DNA from: an uncultured Stenotrophomonas sp.
GTDB lineage: Bacteria; Pseudomonadota; Gammaproteobacteria; Xanthomonadales; Xanthomonadaceae
Assembly: GCA_946223375.1 (NCBI GenBank)
Contig: CAMICU010000021.1
Location: 1-31,381 of the forward strand
DNA: 31,381 nt
Reading direction: 5' to 3'
Part shown: positions 15,789 to 25,286 of the stretch, piece after piece
How positions within the stretch are numbered: position 1 is the first letter of the stretch
How the letters are laid out: each line of letters begins with the position of its first letter
Made by a program: the position numbers and the translations under genes
The notes under the pieces: model-generated
The model's input: only the letters and a program-made list of their open reading frames with translations
What the model was told of the DNA's origin: nothing
Databases searched by the model: none

Positions 15789-15955
15789 ATTGCATGGAGT
15801 GGCGGTGCCGCGCCTGATCCGCTCCGTTCCAATCGAAGCGCGTGCCGGCAGGCCTGGAGCGCCGCCGCCTATCCCTGCCTCCGGCGCGCATTCCGGGTGG
15901 CGTCGGCTTGGAAGGCGTTGCCGCCGCCTATCCTCCGAACAGCCGCGGGGCGGGC

Positions 15956-18454
15956 CTAGTGGGAACCTAGGGAGCCGCCTGCGGCGGAAGCAGCGGCAGG
16001 CATCATCCTGTGGAGGAAATCGGAGATCTCCCGCCAGGCCTTGGTCCGGTTGGTGGGGAGCGCGAAGCCGTGTCCTTCATCGTCGAAGTAGAGTTCGGTC
16101 GCCGGCTTGCCTGCCAGGGACAGCATCCGTGCCATCCGCCGGCTGTGCTCGAAGTCCACGCGGGCATCGCGCCTGCCGTGCACGAGCATGATCGGCGTGG
16201 ACAGGTTCTGGTAGTGGTAGAGCGGCGAGGTCTCCTGCATGGCCTGCAGGTCCTGATGGGGGCTTCCCATCACCTTCTCCGCCTGGGCTCGCCCCTTCTC
16301 GCTGCTTGCCGTGTCGCTGGCGGTGAAGAACAGCAGCCGATCGCTGACACCTGAGATGGAGACGGCACAACGGAAGCGGCCAGGCCAGCGCATTGCCGAG
16401 ACCAGCGCCGAATAGCCGCCGTAGCTGGACCCCACCACGCACATGCGCTGCGCGTCGATCGGGTGGCGCGCCAGCGCCAGCGCGATGGCCGCGTCGATGT
16501 CGTTCTCGATGCCGCTGCCGTAGTTGCGGTGGCCGGCTTCGCGGAACGCGCGCCCGTAGCCCTCGGAGCCACGGAAATTGACCCGCAGCACCGCGTAGCC
16601 AAGTGACGCGAGGAACTGCACCTCGGCATCGAAATGCAGGCTGTCGGCGACCCCGATCGGCCCGCCGTGCGGGAACACCACCAGGGGGCGCGGTGTGTCG
16701 CTGGCGGGGAGCGTGAGGAACGCATCCACCTTCAAGCCGTCCGTTGCCGTGAACTGCAGCGCATGCGTCGGCGCAAACCCCCGCTCCGACAACCACGGGA
16801 AGAGTGCTCCCACCGGCGCGGCCTGCCCCTGCTGGACATCCAGGTGATAGAGCTGGGGAGGCATGTCGGCGGCATCCACGCGGAGAATCAGGCTGTTGCC
16901 GTCACGGCTGCGCTCGACCAGTTCCAGCGCGCGCCCCGGGAACGCCTCGGCCACCCGCTTGGAAACCAGGGCGTCGGCGGCCTGGAAGTACTCGGTCAGC
17001 AGCTGCCCGGCGCGGTAGTACTCCACCCCGATGACGTTGCGCTGGGCGTCGAACAACGCCGAATGCACGTCCGTCCCGGGCTGGGAGTACAGCGTGCGGG
17101 TGATGCGTCGGGTGCGGACGTCGAACGCGACCAGATCGCGCTGCGTCCGCTCGTTGTCCGTCAGCGCGTATATCGTGGTTGCATCCGCGGAGAGGCCGAG
17201 GGGCTCGAAGTCGATGTCGTCGCTGAGATTGAGCACGTCCTCGTAACGCCCCTGGCTCTGCTGCACCAGGACATGGTCCTCGTCGCGCTTTACGATCGCC
17301 ATCCGCAGCGCGCCGGCACCGTCGGTCAGCCACCAGACATCGTTGGAGATGCCGGTGTTCAATCGTTCGCGGAACTGCGGCCGGAAGCCGGCGACGGTTG
17401 CCTTGTCACCGACATCCAGCGGGTGGATCATCAGTTCGCCGTCGCGGCTGTAAGTCGCAAACAGGATGTGATCGGCCTGCTGTGGCAGCAGGGCCACGAT
17501 CTTCCCCTGGCGCGGGATCCTGTAGCTGGCGAACGCGCGCTTGCCATCCGCCCCGCGCGGCATGCGCACCACGGACACATTGTGGGTGCCATCGGACAGG
17601 CGCACCGAGACCAGCAGCGTCTGGTCGCTGGCCCAGCGCAGGTCGGCCAGCGGCAGGTCGGCGGACACCAGGGGGGTACTCGTGCCGGCCTGCAGGTCGA
17701 TCAATTCCAGGTCCCACTTTCCGGCCGGCTGCCGGATCTGTTGAACCAGGAGCGCGCCATCCGGGCTCAGGCTGGTCGACAGGATGCGCGAACGACGCCA
17801 CCACGGGTCGGACGCGGTATCCGGGTCGACGGTTTCGGTGGCCGTGTCCGGCTCCGCCTTCGGCGGCTGCGGGGATGGCTCGGGTGGCGGCGGCGCCGAG
17901 GCGGCAACGCTCTTGTAGAACGCGGGGAAGGGGTCGGGGTAGTGCCCGGCGTAGTTGAAGGCGAACTGCGCGTAAACGGCCGGGTGGTTGCGCTGAAGCC
18001 AGCTGATCGCAGCGAGCCCGCGGTTGGCGCGACGAAAATCGGCCCGCCACAGCGAGGTGGGGCTGAAGACCAGATCACCGGGATAGGTGATGTCGCCGGC
18101 GGAGACATCGAACTCGAATTCCTTGTCGGTTCCCAGGCGATAGCGGAACCCCTGGAACAACGAGATCTCGCGCCATTCGTAACGGCCGGCGGGAGCGACG
18201 TAGAGGCGGTAGTTCTGTCCGCGCTTGAGATCGGACATGGTGCCGTCGCCCCACATCTTCCCGTCCCGGTTCAGGCGAACCTTGTACAGGTCGACGTTGG
18301 TGTCCACGGCGACCAGCACGAAGCCCTCGCCGGGTCCAAGACGAGGCAGCTGCCCGGGTTTGACCGGGGTCATGGCGGCCCAGGCCAGGCACGGCCACAC
18401 CATCGCAGGCAGCAGGATCGATACGACCCAACGGCGTAGTCCACGTGCGTCCAT
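15956..18454 (-). CDS. Secreted S9-family serine peptidase (prolyl oligopeptidase-like)
   Basis: An 832-residue protein with a signal peptide at residues 1-28 (MDARGLRRWVVSILLPAMVW...). It has a beta-propeller-like middle and a C-terminal alpha/beta-hydrolase domain. The catalytic triad is visible: Ser near 677 in GSSYGGYS, Asp near 763 in HGRRDARVDF and His near 795 in DEGHGF. The oxyanion region is VFPHGGPIG. It should cleave peptides in the periplasm. I chose ATG 18454 because GGGAGGGGG lies 6 nt upstream and the signal peptide begins there. An in-frame ATG at 18490 has no ribosome site and adds a non-signal stretch. It starts 70 nt after sufS on the same strand and could receive read-through. 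The stretch about 185-240 is Pro-rich, probably a linker. Confidence 0.9.
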   Translation of the reverse strand: MDARGLRRWVVSILLPAMVWPCLAWAAMTPVKPGQLPRLGPGEGFVLVAVDTNVDLYKVRLNRDGKMWGDGTMSDLKRGQNYRLYVAPAGRYEWREISLFQGFRYRLGTDKEFEFDVSAGDITYPGDLVFSPTSLWRADFRRANRGLAAISWLQRNHPAVYAQFAFNYAGHYPDPFPAFYKSVAASAPPPPEPSPQPPKAEPDTATETVDPDTASDPWWRRSRILSTSLSPDGALLVQQIRQPAGKWDLELIDLQAGTSTPLVSADLPLADLRWASDQTLLVSVRLSDGTHNVSVVRMPRGADGKRAFASYRIPRQGKIVALLPQQADHILFATYSRDGELMIHPLDVGDKATVAGFRPQFRERLNTGISNDVWWLTDGAGALRMAIVKRDEDHVLVQQSQGRYEDVLNLSDDIDFEPLGLSADATTIYALTDNERTQRDLVAFDVRTRRITRTLYSQPGTDVHSALFDAQRNVIGVEYYRAGQLLTEYFQAADALVSKRVAEAFPGRALELVERSRDGNSLILRVDAADMPPQLYHLDVQQGQAAPVGALFPWLSERGFAPTHALQFTATDGLKVDAFLTLPASDTPRPLVVFPHGGPIGVADSLHFDAEVQFLASLGYAVLRVNFRGSEGYGRAFREAGHRNYGSGIENDIDAAIALALARHPIDAQRMCVVGSSYGGYSALVSAMRWPGRFRCAVSISGVSDRLLFFTASDTASSEKGRAQAEKVMGSPHQDLQAMQETSPLYHYQNLSTPIMLVHGRRDARVDFEHSRRMARMLSLAGKPATELYFDDEGHGFALPTNRTKAWREISDFLHRMMPAAASAAGGSLGSH

Positions 18455-18459
18455 GTGCC

Positions 18460-18479
18460 CCCTCCCGAGCCTGGGAGGG
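18460..18479 (-). promoter_or_regulatory. Hairpin sequestering the ribosome site of the S9 peptidase
   Basis: In the minus-strand mRNA, CCCTCCC pairs perfectly with GGGAGGG across a 6-nt loop (AGGCTC). GGGAGGG is the start of the peptidase's Shine-Dalgarno run, with ATG 5 nt after the stem. The stem would block ribosome binding unless melted or opened. No U-run follows, so it is not a terminator of the suf operon. Confidence 0.5.
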
Positions 18480-18524
18480 AAGGCTGTCATAGTTGCAATG
18501 GGACAACAAGAAGGTGCCGGGCGC

Positions 18525-19781
18525 TCAGCCCAGCAGGGTGCGGACCTTCTTCAGCGCGGCGATGAACGCCTCCACTTCCTCGTGCGTGTTGTAGAACGCG
18601 AGCGAGGCGCGGCAGGTGGCCGCGACGCCGTAGTACTGCAGCAGCGGGTGCGCGCAGTGCTGGCCGGAGCGGACCGCCACGCCCTGCAGGTCGAGCAGGG
18701 TGGCCAGGTCGTGCGAATGCGCGCCTTCGACCAGGAACGAGACCACCGCGGCCTTGTGCGGGGCGGTGCCGAAGATGCGCACGCCTTCCACCCGCTGCAG
18801 TTCCTCGGTGAAGTGCGCCAGCAGCGCCTGCTCGCGCGCGGCGATGTGGTCGCGGCCGAGTGCATCCAGGTAATCCACCGCCACGCCCAGGCCGATGAAG
18901 CCGGCGATGTTCGGGGTGCCGGCCTCGAACTTGTGCGGGGCGTCGTTGAACACGGTGCCGTCGAAGCTGACTTCCTTGATCATCTCGCCGCCGCCGAGGA
19001 ACGGCGGCATCGCGTCCAGGTGCTCGCGGCGCGCCCACAGTGCGCCGGTGCCGGTCGGGCCGCACATCTTGTGGCCGGTAATGGCGTAGAAATCGCAGCC
19101 GATCGCGGCGACATCGACCTTGCGGTGCGGTACCGCCTGCGAGCCATCGACCACGGTGATGATGCCGCGCTTGCGCGCTTCGCGGCAGATCTCGCGCACC
19201 GGGTTGACCGTGCCCAGCACGTTCGAGACGTGGGTGACCGCCAGCAGCTTGACCTCCGGGGTCATCGCCGCGCGCAGCGCATCCAGGTCCAGCGCGCCAT
19301 CGGGGGTGATCTCGGCCACGCGGATGGTGGCGCCGGTACGCTGCGCGACCAGCTGCCACGGCACGATGTTGGCGTGGTGCTCCATGCGCGTGATCAGGAT
19401 CACGTCACCGGCCTTCAGCCGCGGCAGCGCCCACGAATAGGCCACCAGGTTGATGGCGAAGGTGGTGCCACTGCACAGCACCAGGTCGCTGGGGCGCACG
19501 TTGAGGAAGCGTGCCAGCTTGTTGCGTGCGCCTTCGTAGGCATCGGTGGCTTCGCTGCCCAGTGCATGCACCGCGCGGCTGACGTTGGCGTTGTAGCGGC
19601 GGTAGAACTCGTCCACCGCGCCGATCACCTGCAGCGGCTTCTGCGCGGTGTTGGCGTTGTCGAAATACACCAGCGGCTTGCCATTGACCTCACGCATCAA
19701 CAGCGGGAAATCGGCGCGCACGCGCTCCCAGTCGGGGGCGGTGGCCGGGGGATGGATCGGACGCGGGGAGGAGAGGTTCAT
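18525..19781 (-). CDS. sufS: SufS cysteine desulfurase
   Basis: A 418-residue PLP-dependent group II cysteine desulfurase that moves sulfur from cysteine to the SUF scaffold. The PLP lysine is K238 in AITGHKMCGPTG. The catalytic cysteine is C376 in SGQHCAHPLL; the common version of this motif has HH where this protein has QH. The N-terminal YFDNANTAQKP and EHHANIVPWQ blocks are conserved; most SufS proteins have DNAATSQKP, so the Asn-Thr here is a small variation. The start overlaps the sufD stop by ATGA. It is the last gene of the suf operon. No sufE or sufU is present in the window, so its sulfur acceptor must be encoded elsewhere. Confidence 0.95.
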   Translation of the reverse strand: MNLSSPRPIHPPATAPDWERVRADFPLLMREVNGKPLVYFDNANTAQKPLQVIGAVDEFYRRYNANVSRAVHALGSEATDAYEGARNKLARFLNVRPSDLVLCSGTTFAINLVAYSWALPRLKAGDVILITRMEHHANIVPWQLVAQRTGATIRVAEITPDGALDLDALRAAMTPEVKLLAVTHVSNVLGTVNPVREICREARKRGIITVVDGSQAVPHRKVDVAAIGCDFYAITGHKMCGPTGTGALWARREHLDAMPPFLGGGEMIKEVSFDGTVFNDAPHKFEAGTPNIAGFIGLGVAVDYLDALGRDHIAAREQALLAHFTEELQRVEGVRIFGTAPHKAAVVSFLVEGAHSHDLATLLDLQGVAVRSGQHCAHPLLQYYGVAATCRASLAFYNTHEEVEAFIAALKKVRTLLG

Positions 19782-21040
19782 GCCATGCCAGCCTGTTGCA
19801 GTGCCTGGTCCAGGTGACGGGCCAGCTTGTCGGTGAGGACCCCGTCCACGGCTGCCAGCGGCTCATGGCAGAACGCGGCGCTGAGCATGGCGCGGGCCTG
19901 TTCGGCCGGCACGCCGCGCGAGCGCAGGTAGAACAGCGCATTGGCGTCGAGCTGGCCCACGGTCGCGCCATGCGCGGCCTTGACCTCGTCGGCGTCGATG
20001 ACCAGCGTCGGCTGGGTATCGATCTCGGCGTCGGCGGACAGCAGCAGGTTCTTGTTGGACAGGTTGGCGTCGGTACCGTCGGCGCCTTCGCGGATGTTGA
20101 TGCCGCCATGGAACACCACGCGGCTGCGGTTGGCCGCAACGCCACGCCACAGCAGCTCGGCGCTGGTGTCGCGGGCGATATGCTCGATGCCCAGGCGGGT
20201 ATCGATGTGGCGGCGGCCGGTGCCCAGCAGCACGCCGTTGGCGACCAGCTTTGCGTTGTCGCCTTCCAGCCGCACGTTCAGCTCATGGCGGCTCAAGCCC
20301 GCGCCCAGTTCCAGATCGATGCGGCGGTACTGCGCGTCGCGCGCCAGCACCGCGTCGGTGCGCAGCAGCGAGGTGACGCGGGCGCTGTCGGCCTGCACGC
20401 GGGCATGCGAGAGCACCGCGTCCTGCGCCAGGTGGACGTGCACCAGGGTGTTGTCCAGGTGCGCGCTGTCGCCGGCCTGCAGGTGGTGCTCGACCAGGCC
20501 CAGCGTGGCGCCGCGGCGCAGCTCGATGAAATGACGGTGGTGCCAGGCGCGGTCGCTTTCGTCCGGGGCGCTGACGAACACCAGGTGCAGCGGCGTGGTG
20601 CTGCCGGTGCCGGCCTCCACCTGCACCAGCACGCCCTCGTCGGCGAGTGCGGCGTTGAGCTGGGCGAAGACTTCCTCGGCACGGTTGAAGCGGCGGCCGA
20701 GGAAACGGGTGGCTTCCGGCTCGCTTTCCTTCACCGCCGACAGCGTGCGTACCTGCACGCCGGCATCCAGCCCGGACAGGTCGCTGTGGGCGTCGCTGGG
20801 GCGGCCATTGACGAACACCAGGCGCGGGGCCGGAATGTCGGCCAGCAGCGCGGCGTCGATGGACGGTGCCTGCAGCGGCGCGGCGGTGAAGCGGCGGCGT
20901 TCGAGCTGGCGCAGCGAGGTGTACTTCCACGCTTCGTTGCGCGCGGCGGGCAGGCCGGTCTTCAGCGCGGCCTCGAGCAGCTCGGCGCGCTCGTTGCTGC
21001 CGCAGAAGCCGGCGGCCAGTGAGTCGAGCAGGGCATTCAT
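19778..21040 (-). CDS. sufD: SufD, Fe-S cluster assembly scaffold subunit
   Basis: A 420-residue SufD subunit of the SufBCD scaffold. The beta-helix core carries HVHLAQDAVLSHARVQ, LGAGLSRHELNVRLEGDNA and the C-terminal GATVGQLDANALFYLRSRG. This last block is the SufB/SufD signature (usually GATxGxLDxxxLFYLxSRGI). The N-terminal AWKYTSLRQLERRRF helix is also typical. The start ATG overlaps the sufC stop by one base (TAATG) and its stop overlaps sufS by four, so the genes are tightly coupled. It works in the cytoplasm with SufB and SufC. Confidence 0.95.
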   Translation of the reverse strand: MNALLDSLAAGFCGSNERAELLEAALKTGLPAARNEAWKYTSLRQLERRRFTAAPLQAPSIDAALLADIPAPRLVFVNGRPSDAHSDLSGLDAGVQVRTLSAVKESEPEATRFLGRRFNRAEEVFAQLNAALADEGVLVQVEAGTGSTTPLHLVFVSAPDESDRAWHHRHFIELRRGATLGLVEHHLQAGDSAHLDNTLVHVHLAQDAVLSHARVQADSARVTSLLRTDAVLARDAQYRRIDLELGAGLSRHELNVRLEGDNAKLVANGVLLGTGRRHIDTRLGIEHIARDTSAELLWRGVAANRSRVVFHGGINIREGADGTDANLSNKNLLLSADAEIDTQPTLVIDADEVKAAHGATVGQLDANALFYLRSRGVPAEQARAMLSAAFCHEPLAAVDGVLTDKLARHLDQALQQAGMA

Positions 21041-21804
21041 TACTTGGCCGCCTCGCGCACCACGCGGTCCTTCAGGAAGTCATAGCCGTGCGCTTCCAGT
21101 TCCAGGGCCAGCTCCGGGCCGCCGCTCTTGACGATGCGGCCCTCGGCCAGCACGTGCACTACGTCCGGCTTGATGTAGTCGAGCAGGCGCTGGTAGTGGG
21201 TGATGACCAGGAACGAGCGCTCCGGCGAGCGCAGCGCGTTGACGCCGTCGGCCACGCTCTTCAGCGCGTCGATGTCCAGGCCCGAATCGGTTTCGTCCAG
21301 GATCGCCAGCTTCGGCTCCAGCACGGCCAGCTGGAAGATCTCGTTGCGCTTCTTCTCGCCACCGGAGAAGCCTTCGTTGACGCCACGGTGCAGCAGCTCG
21401 TCCTTCAGGTGCAGCACCGCCAGTTTCTGACGGACCAGCTTCAGGAACTGCATCGAGTCCAGTTCCTCTTCGCCACGTGCCTTGCGCTGGGCGTTGAGCG
21501 CGGCGCGCAGGAAGTAGGTGTTGTTCACGCCGGGGATTTCCACCGGGTACTGGAAGGCCAGGAACAGGCCGGCGGCGGCGCGCGCTTCCGGTTCCAGGTC
21601 CAGCAGGTCACCGCCCTCGAACTGCACGCTGCCTTCGGTCACGTCATAGCCGTCGCGGCCGGACAGCACGTTGCCGAGCGTGGACTTGCCGGCGCCGTTG
21701 GGGCCCATGATGGCGTGCACTTCACCGGGCTTCACTTCCAGCGACAGGCCCTTGAGGATTTCCTTGTCGCCGATGCTTGCGTGGAGGTTTTCGATCTTCA
21801 GCAT
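21040..21804 (-). CDS. sufC: SufC, ATPase of the Fe-S assembly scaffold
   Basis: A 254-residue ABC-type ATPase, normal length. Walker A is GPNGAGKST at about 34-42, the Q-loop FLAFQYPVEIPGV, the signature FSGGEKKRNEI, Walker B LAILDETDSGLD and the switch histidine in VITHYQRLL. The EKKRNEI variation of the signature is specific to SufC. ATG 21804 (MLKIENLHASIGDKEIL) is the family start; the longer frame upstream is inside the neighbouring gene. ATP hydrolysis by SufC opens the SufBD interface for cluster building. A 38-nt gap separates it from the LprI-like gene, longer than the other junctions of the operon. Confidence 0.95.
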   Translation of the reverse strand: MLKIENLHASIGDKEILKGLSLEVKPGEVHAIMGPNGAGKSTLGNVLSGRDGYDVTEGSVQFEGGDLLDLEPEARAAAGLFLAFQYPVEIPGVNNTYFLRAALNAQRKARGEEELDSMQFLKLVRQKLAVLHLKDELLHRGVNEGFSGGEKKRNEIFQLAVLEPKLAILDETDSGLDIDALKSVADGVNALRSPERSFLVITHYQRLLDYIKPDVVHVLAEGRIVKSGGPELALELEAHGYDFLKDRVVREAAK

Positions 21805-21842
21805 GAGGGTACGGTCTTCGATTTGAATAGGGGGCGGGGCGA

Positions 21843-22249
21843 TCAGAGCTCGCCTTCGGCGCGATCGATGAAGGTGGCGCGCAGCCAGCGGGTGCGCTGC
21901 CGGATCAGCTCGGCCTTGTTGGCGGCGTACAGCATCGGGTACATCGAGCCGTACAGGACGCGCGGGTTCTCGTCCTTGCCGACCGGGTAGCGTGCTTCGA
22001 TGTCGGCATCGCGCAGCTGGATCCACAGGCGCTGGGCCGTGCGCAGCTTCTCGATGGCGACCGGCTGGCCCTGCAGCTGCTGCATCACCTGCCGGTACAC
22101 GGCATTGAGCTCGGCGTCAGCGGCCTGGGCGTCCTTGTTCGCGCATTCGTTCAATTCCAGCTGGGTGCGGGCGCGGTCGCAGGCCTGGCCGAGCGGCGCG
22201 GCCGTGGCCACGGCCGGCAGCAGCGCCAGCAGGAGCAGCGGCAGGCGGC

Positions 22250-22253
<4 letters not shown>
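21843..22253 (-). CDS. LprI/DUF1311-type periplasmic protein inside the suf operon
   Basis: A 136-residue exported protein. Residues 1-18 are a signal peptide (MSRLPLLLLALLPAVATA) with no lipobox cysteine. The mature part has the lysozyme-inhibitor LprI N-terminal pattern: C-D-R-A-R-T-Q-L-E-L-N-E-C, then ADAELNAVYRQVM and LRTAQRLWIQLRDADIEARY. The third family cysteine that usually follows RDAE is absent here. Its start overlaps the sufB stop by ATGA, so it is translated with the operon although its product should leave the cytoplasm. Family members can inhibit lysozyme, but that activity cannot be read from this sequence. Its link to Fe-S assembly is unexplained. Confidence 0.85.
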
Positions 22254-23725
<1,472 letters not shown>

Positions 23726-23743
23726 GTGGCTGCCTACGTTCGT

Positions 23744-24193
23744 TCAGGACACGACGTCGACGCTGATGCGCCGACGTTCGCTTGCAAGGGGAAGGGGGTG
23801 CAGCATCTGCGCAAGGGTGACGCCGCGCAGCGCGTCGGCGACCACGTCGTTGATCAGGCGCCAGTTGGAGCGGACGCCGCATTGGTTGGCCAGCCCGCAG
23901 TGGCTCTGGTCCTGGCTGCATTCGGTGATCGCCAGCGGGCCTTCCATCGCCTCGACGATCTCGATCAGGGTGATCTCGCTGGCCGGCCGGGTCAGGCGGT
24001 AGCCGCCGTGCACGCCGCGCAGGCCCTCGACCAGGCCGGCCTGGGCCAAGGGCTTGAGCAGCTTGCTGACGGTGGGCGGTTCCAGCCCGGCGGCTTCGGC
24101 CAGCTCGGTCGCGCTCAGCACTTCGGCTGGCCGTGCGGCGAGCACGGTCATGACGACGGTGGCGTAATCGGTGAGCTTGGTGACGCGGAGCAT
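23744..24193 (-). CDS. Rrf2-family SUF regulator (IscR-like [2Fe-2S] repressor)
   Basis: A 149-residue winged-helix regulator of the Rrf2 family. The N-terminal MLRVTKLTDYATVVMTVLA and the recognition-helix region LEPPTVSKLLKPLAQAGLV are followed by the wing GVHGGYRL. Three cysteines at 92, 99 and 105 form the cluster-binding loop (ECSQDQSHCGLANQC). The C-x6-C-x5-C spacing is one longer than in E. coli IscR and fits the xanthomonad SUF-system regulator subgroup, as far as I recall. I chose ATG 24193; the frame extends to 24253, but that would put the promoter inside the coding region. It heads the suf operon and probably autoregulates it according to Fe-S supply. Confidence 0.92.
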   Translation of the reverse strand: MLRVTKLTDYATVVMTVLAARPAEVLSATELAEAAGLEPPTVSKLLKPLAQAGLVEGLRGVHGGYRLTRPASEITLIEIVEAMEGPLAITECSQDQSHCGLANQCGVRSNWRLINDVVADALRGVTLAQMLHPLPLASERRRISVDVVS

Positions 24194-24215
24194 CTCGGCA
24201 GGAAGGGAATCAAAG

Positions 24216-24253
24216 TGGACCAAAATTGTACGCTTTGCTGGCGTCTGGTCCAA
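24216..24253 (-). promoter_or_regulatory. Sigma70 promoter and inverted-repeat operator of the suf operon
   Basis: On the minus strand, TTGGAC (24248-24253) and TACAAT (24225-24230) are separated by exactly 17 nt, a near-consensus -35/-10 pair. The expected start site is near 24218, about 25 nt before the regulator's ATG. TGGACC (24216-24221) and GGTCCA (24247-24252) form an inverted repeat bracketing the promoter, well placed as an operator for the Rrf2 regulator. The operator role is inference. Confidence 0.7.
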
Positions 24254-24644
24254 GTTTTCCTGTTCAGCCAGGAGCAGGGCGGCGCGCGATGGCGGCGCGG
24301 CGGGGCCGCAACGGCAGGCCGGGACGCGCCGTGGGTGGCTGCCGCCACGGGCGCGGCAGGGGCGTTCATGATGGCGACGGCGGCCCGGGATGCGCAGGTC
24401 GGCGGCGCCGGACGGTTTCCCGCCGCGTTGCCATCCAGGGGCTGGACTGCCGGATCGGGCAGGCGCGGTCGACGCCGCCCGGTACGCCGCCGGTTCGAGC
24501 CGATGCCATTGCGTCGGGCGTGCGCACGCGGCGGCTGTCGGTGCCGGTCACCTGTCCACCCCGTTGCACGAAGGCCGCTTCCCACTTGGGTTGTTCAGCG
24601 GCATGGGCGAGAATCCCCGCTTCCCATTCGATCCGGCCAGATAC
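24254..24644. other. Divergent intergenic region between suf and SET gene
   Basis: 391 bases without a gene I can support. The frame of the SET gene stays open through much of it, but the translation is Ala/Arg/Pro-rich, resembles no domain, and has no ribosome site before its first codons. It should carry the promoter of the plus-strand SET gene, which I could not place. Confidence 0.5.
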
Positions 24645-25112
24645 ATGCCCAAGAAGATCCAGGCGCGCAAATCCAGCATCCACGGCAATGGCGTCTTTGC
24701 CGTGGCCGCCATCAAGCAAGGTGAGCGCGTCATCGAGTACAAGGGCAAGCGTCGGACCCATGCCGAAGTGGATGCCGATGACACCGGCGATGTCGAGAGC
24801 GGCCACACCTTCCTGTTCACCCTCAACGACGACTACGTGATCGATGCCAACCACAAGGGCAACGACGCGCGCTGGATCAACCACAGCTGCGACCCGAACT
24901 GCGAGGCGATGATCGAGGAGGCCGAGGGCGACGACCGTACCGCCGACAAGGTGTTCATCGAAGCGATCCGCGACATCAAGCCCGGCGAGGAACTGACCTA
25001 CAACTACGGCATCACCCTGGCCGAGCGCCACACCGCGCGCCTGAAGAAGATCTGGGAATGCCGCTGCGGTTCGCCCAAGTGCACCGGCACGATGTTGCAG
25101 CCCAAGCGCTGA
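24645..25112 (+). CDS. Bacterial SET-domain protein (lysine methyltransferase type)
   Basis: A 155-residue stand-alone SET domain. The N-terminal RKSSIHGNGVFAVAAIKQGE block, the AdoMet-binding WINHSCDPNCEA (about 77-88), the catalytic GEELTYNYG (114-122) and a cysteine-rich post-SET tail (C139, C141, C146; CRCGSPKCTG) are all present. It looks catalytically complete, unlike many divergent bacterial SET proteins. Xanthomonadaceae carry such short SET proteins; the target, possibly ribosomal or DNA-binding proteins, is unknown. I took ATG 24645 (MPKKIQARK) as the family-like start. ATG 24603 gives 14 more residues, and neither has a clear ribosome site. It is followed by a strong terminator. 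Confidence 0.88.
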   Translation: MPKKIQARKSSIHGNGVFAVAAIKQGERVIEYKGKRRTHAEVDADDTGDVESGHTFLFTLNDDYVIDANHKGNDARWINHSCDPNCEAMIEEAEGDDRTADKVFIEAIRDIKPGEELTYNYGITLAERHTARLKKIWECRCGSPKCTGTMLQPKR

Positions 25113-25134
25113 AACGCGCACAGCCGTGCCCCGG

Positions 25135-25159
25135 AAAAGGCCGCGCAAGCGGCCTTTTT
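25135..25159 (+). terminator. Terminator of the SET gene
   Basis: A perfect 10-bp stem, AAAAGGCCGC and GCGGCCTTTT, with a GCAA tetraloop and a run of T, begins 22 nt after the SET stop. It is classically intrinsic, and because of the leading A-run it may also work in reverse. Confidence 0.9.
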
Positions 25160-25240
25160 CATGCCCTGCCGGCGCCAGCATGGCCGCATGCGCGGCCAGC
25201 GCCCGGCAGCGCCCCGGCGCAGCCGTCGCGGGCAAAGCAG

Positions 25241-25262
25241 AAAGGCCGCTCGCGCGGCCTTT
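25241..25262 (-). terminator. Terminator of the DUF1439 gene
   Basis: A perfect 9-bp stem, AAAGGCCGC and GCGGCCTTT, with a TCGC loop lies 24 nt after the minus-strand DUF1439 stop. Its stem is nearly identical to the terminator at 25135-25159, so the two convergent genes have paired, look-alike terminators about 80 nt apart. Confidence 0.8.
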
Positions 25263-25286
25263 TCATCTGCTGCCGGATGGTTCGGC

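Noticed and set aside
24194..24253. Upstream start at 24253 for the SUF regulator
   Set aside because: It would place the -10 and -35 boxes and the inverted repeat inside the coding sequence, and the added residues do not belong to the Rrf2 fold.
24366..25235. A 289-codon minus-strand open frame across the SET gene
   Set aside because: It is antisense to the intact SET domain and crosses its terminator; no recognisable domain.
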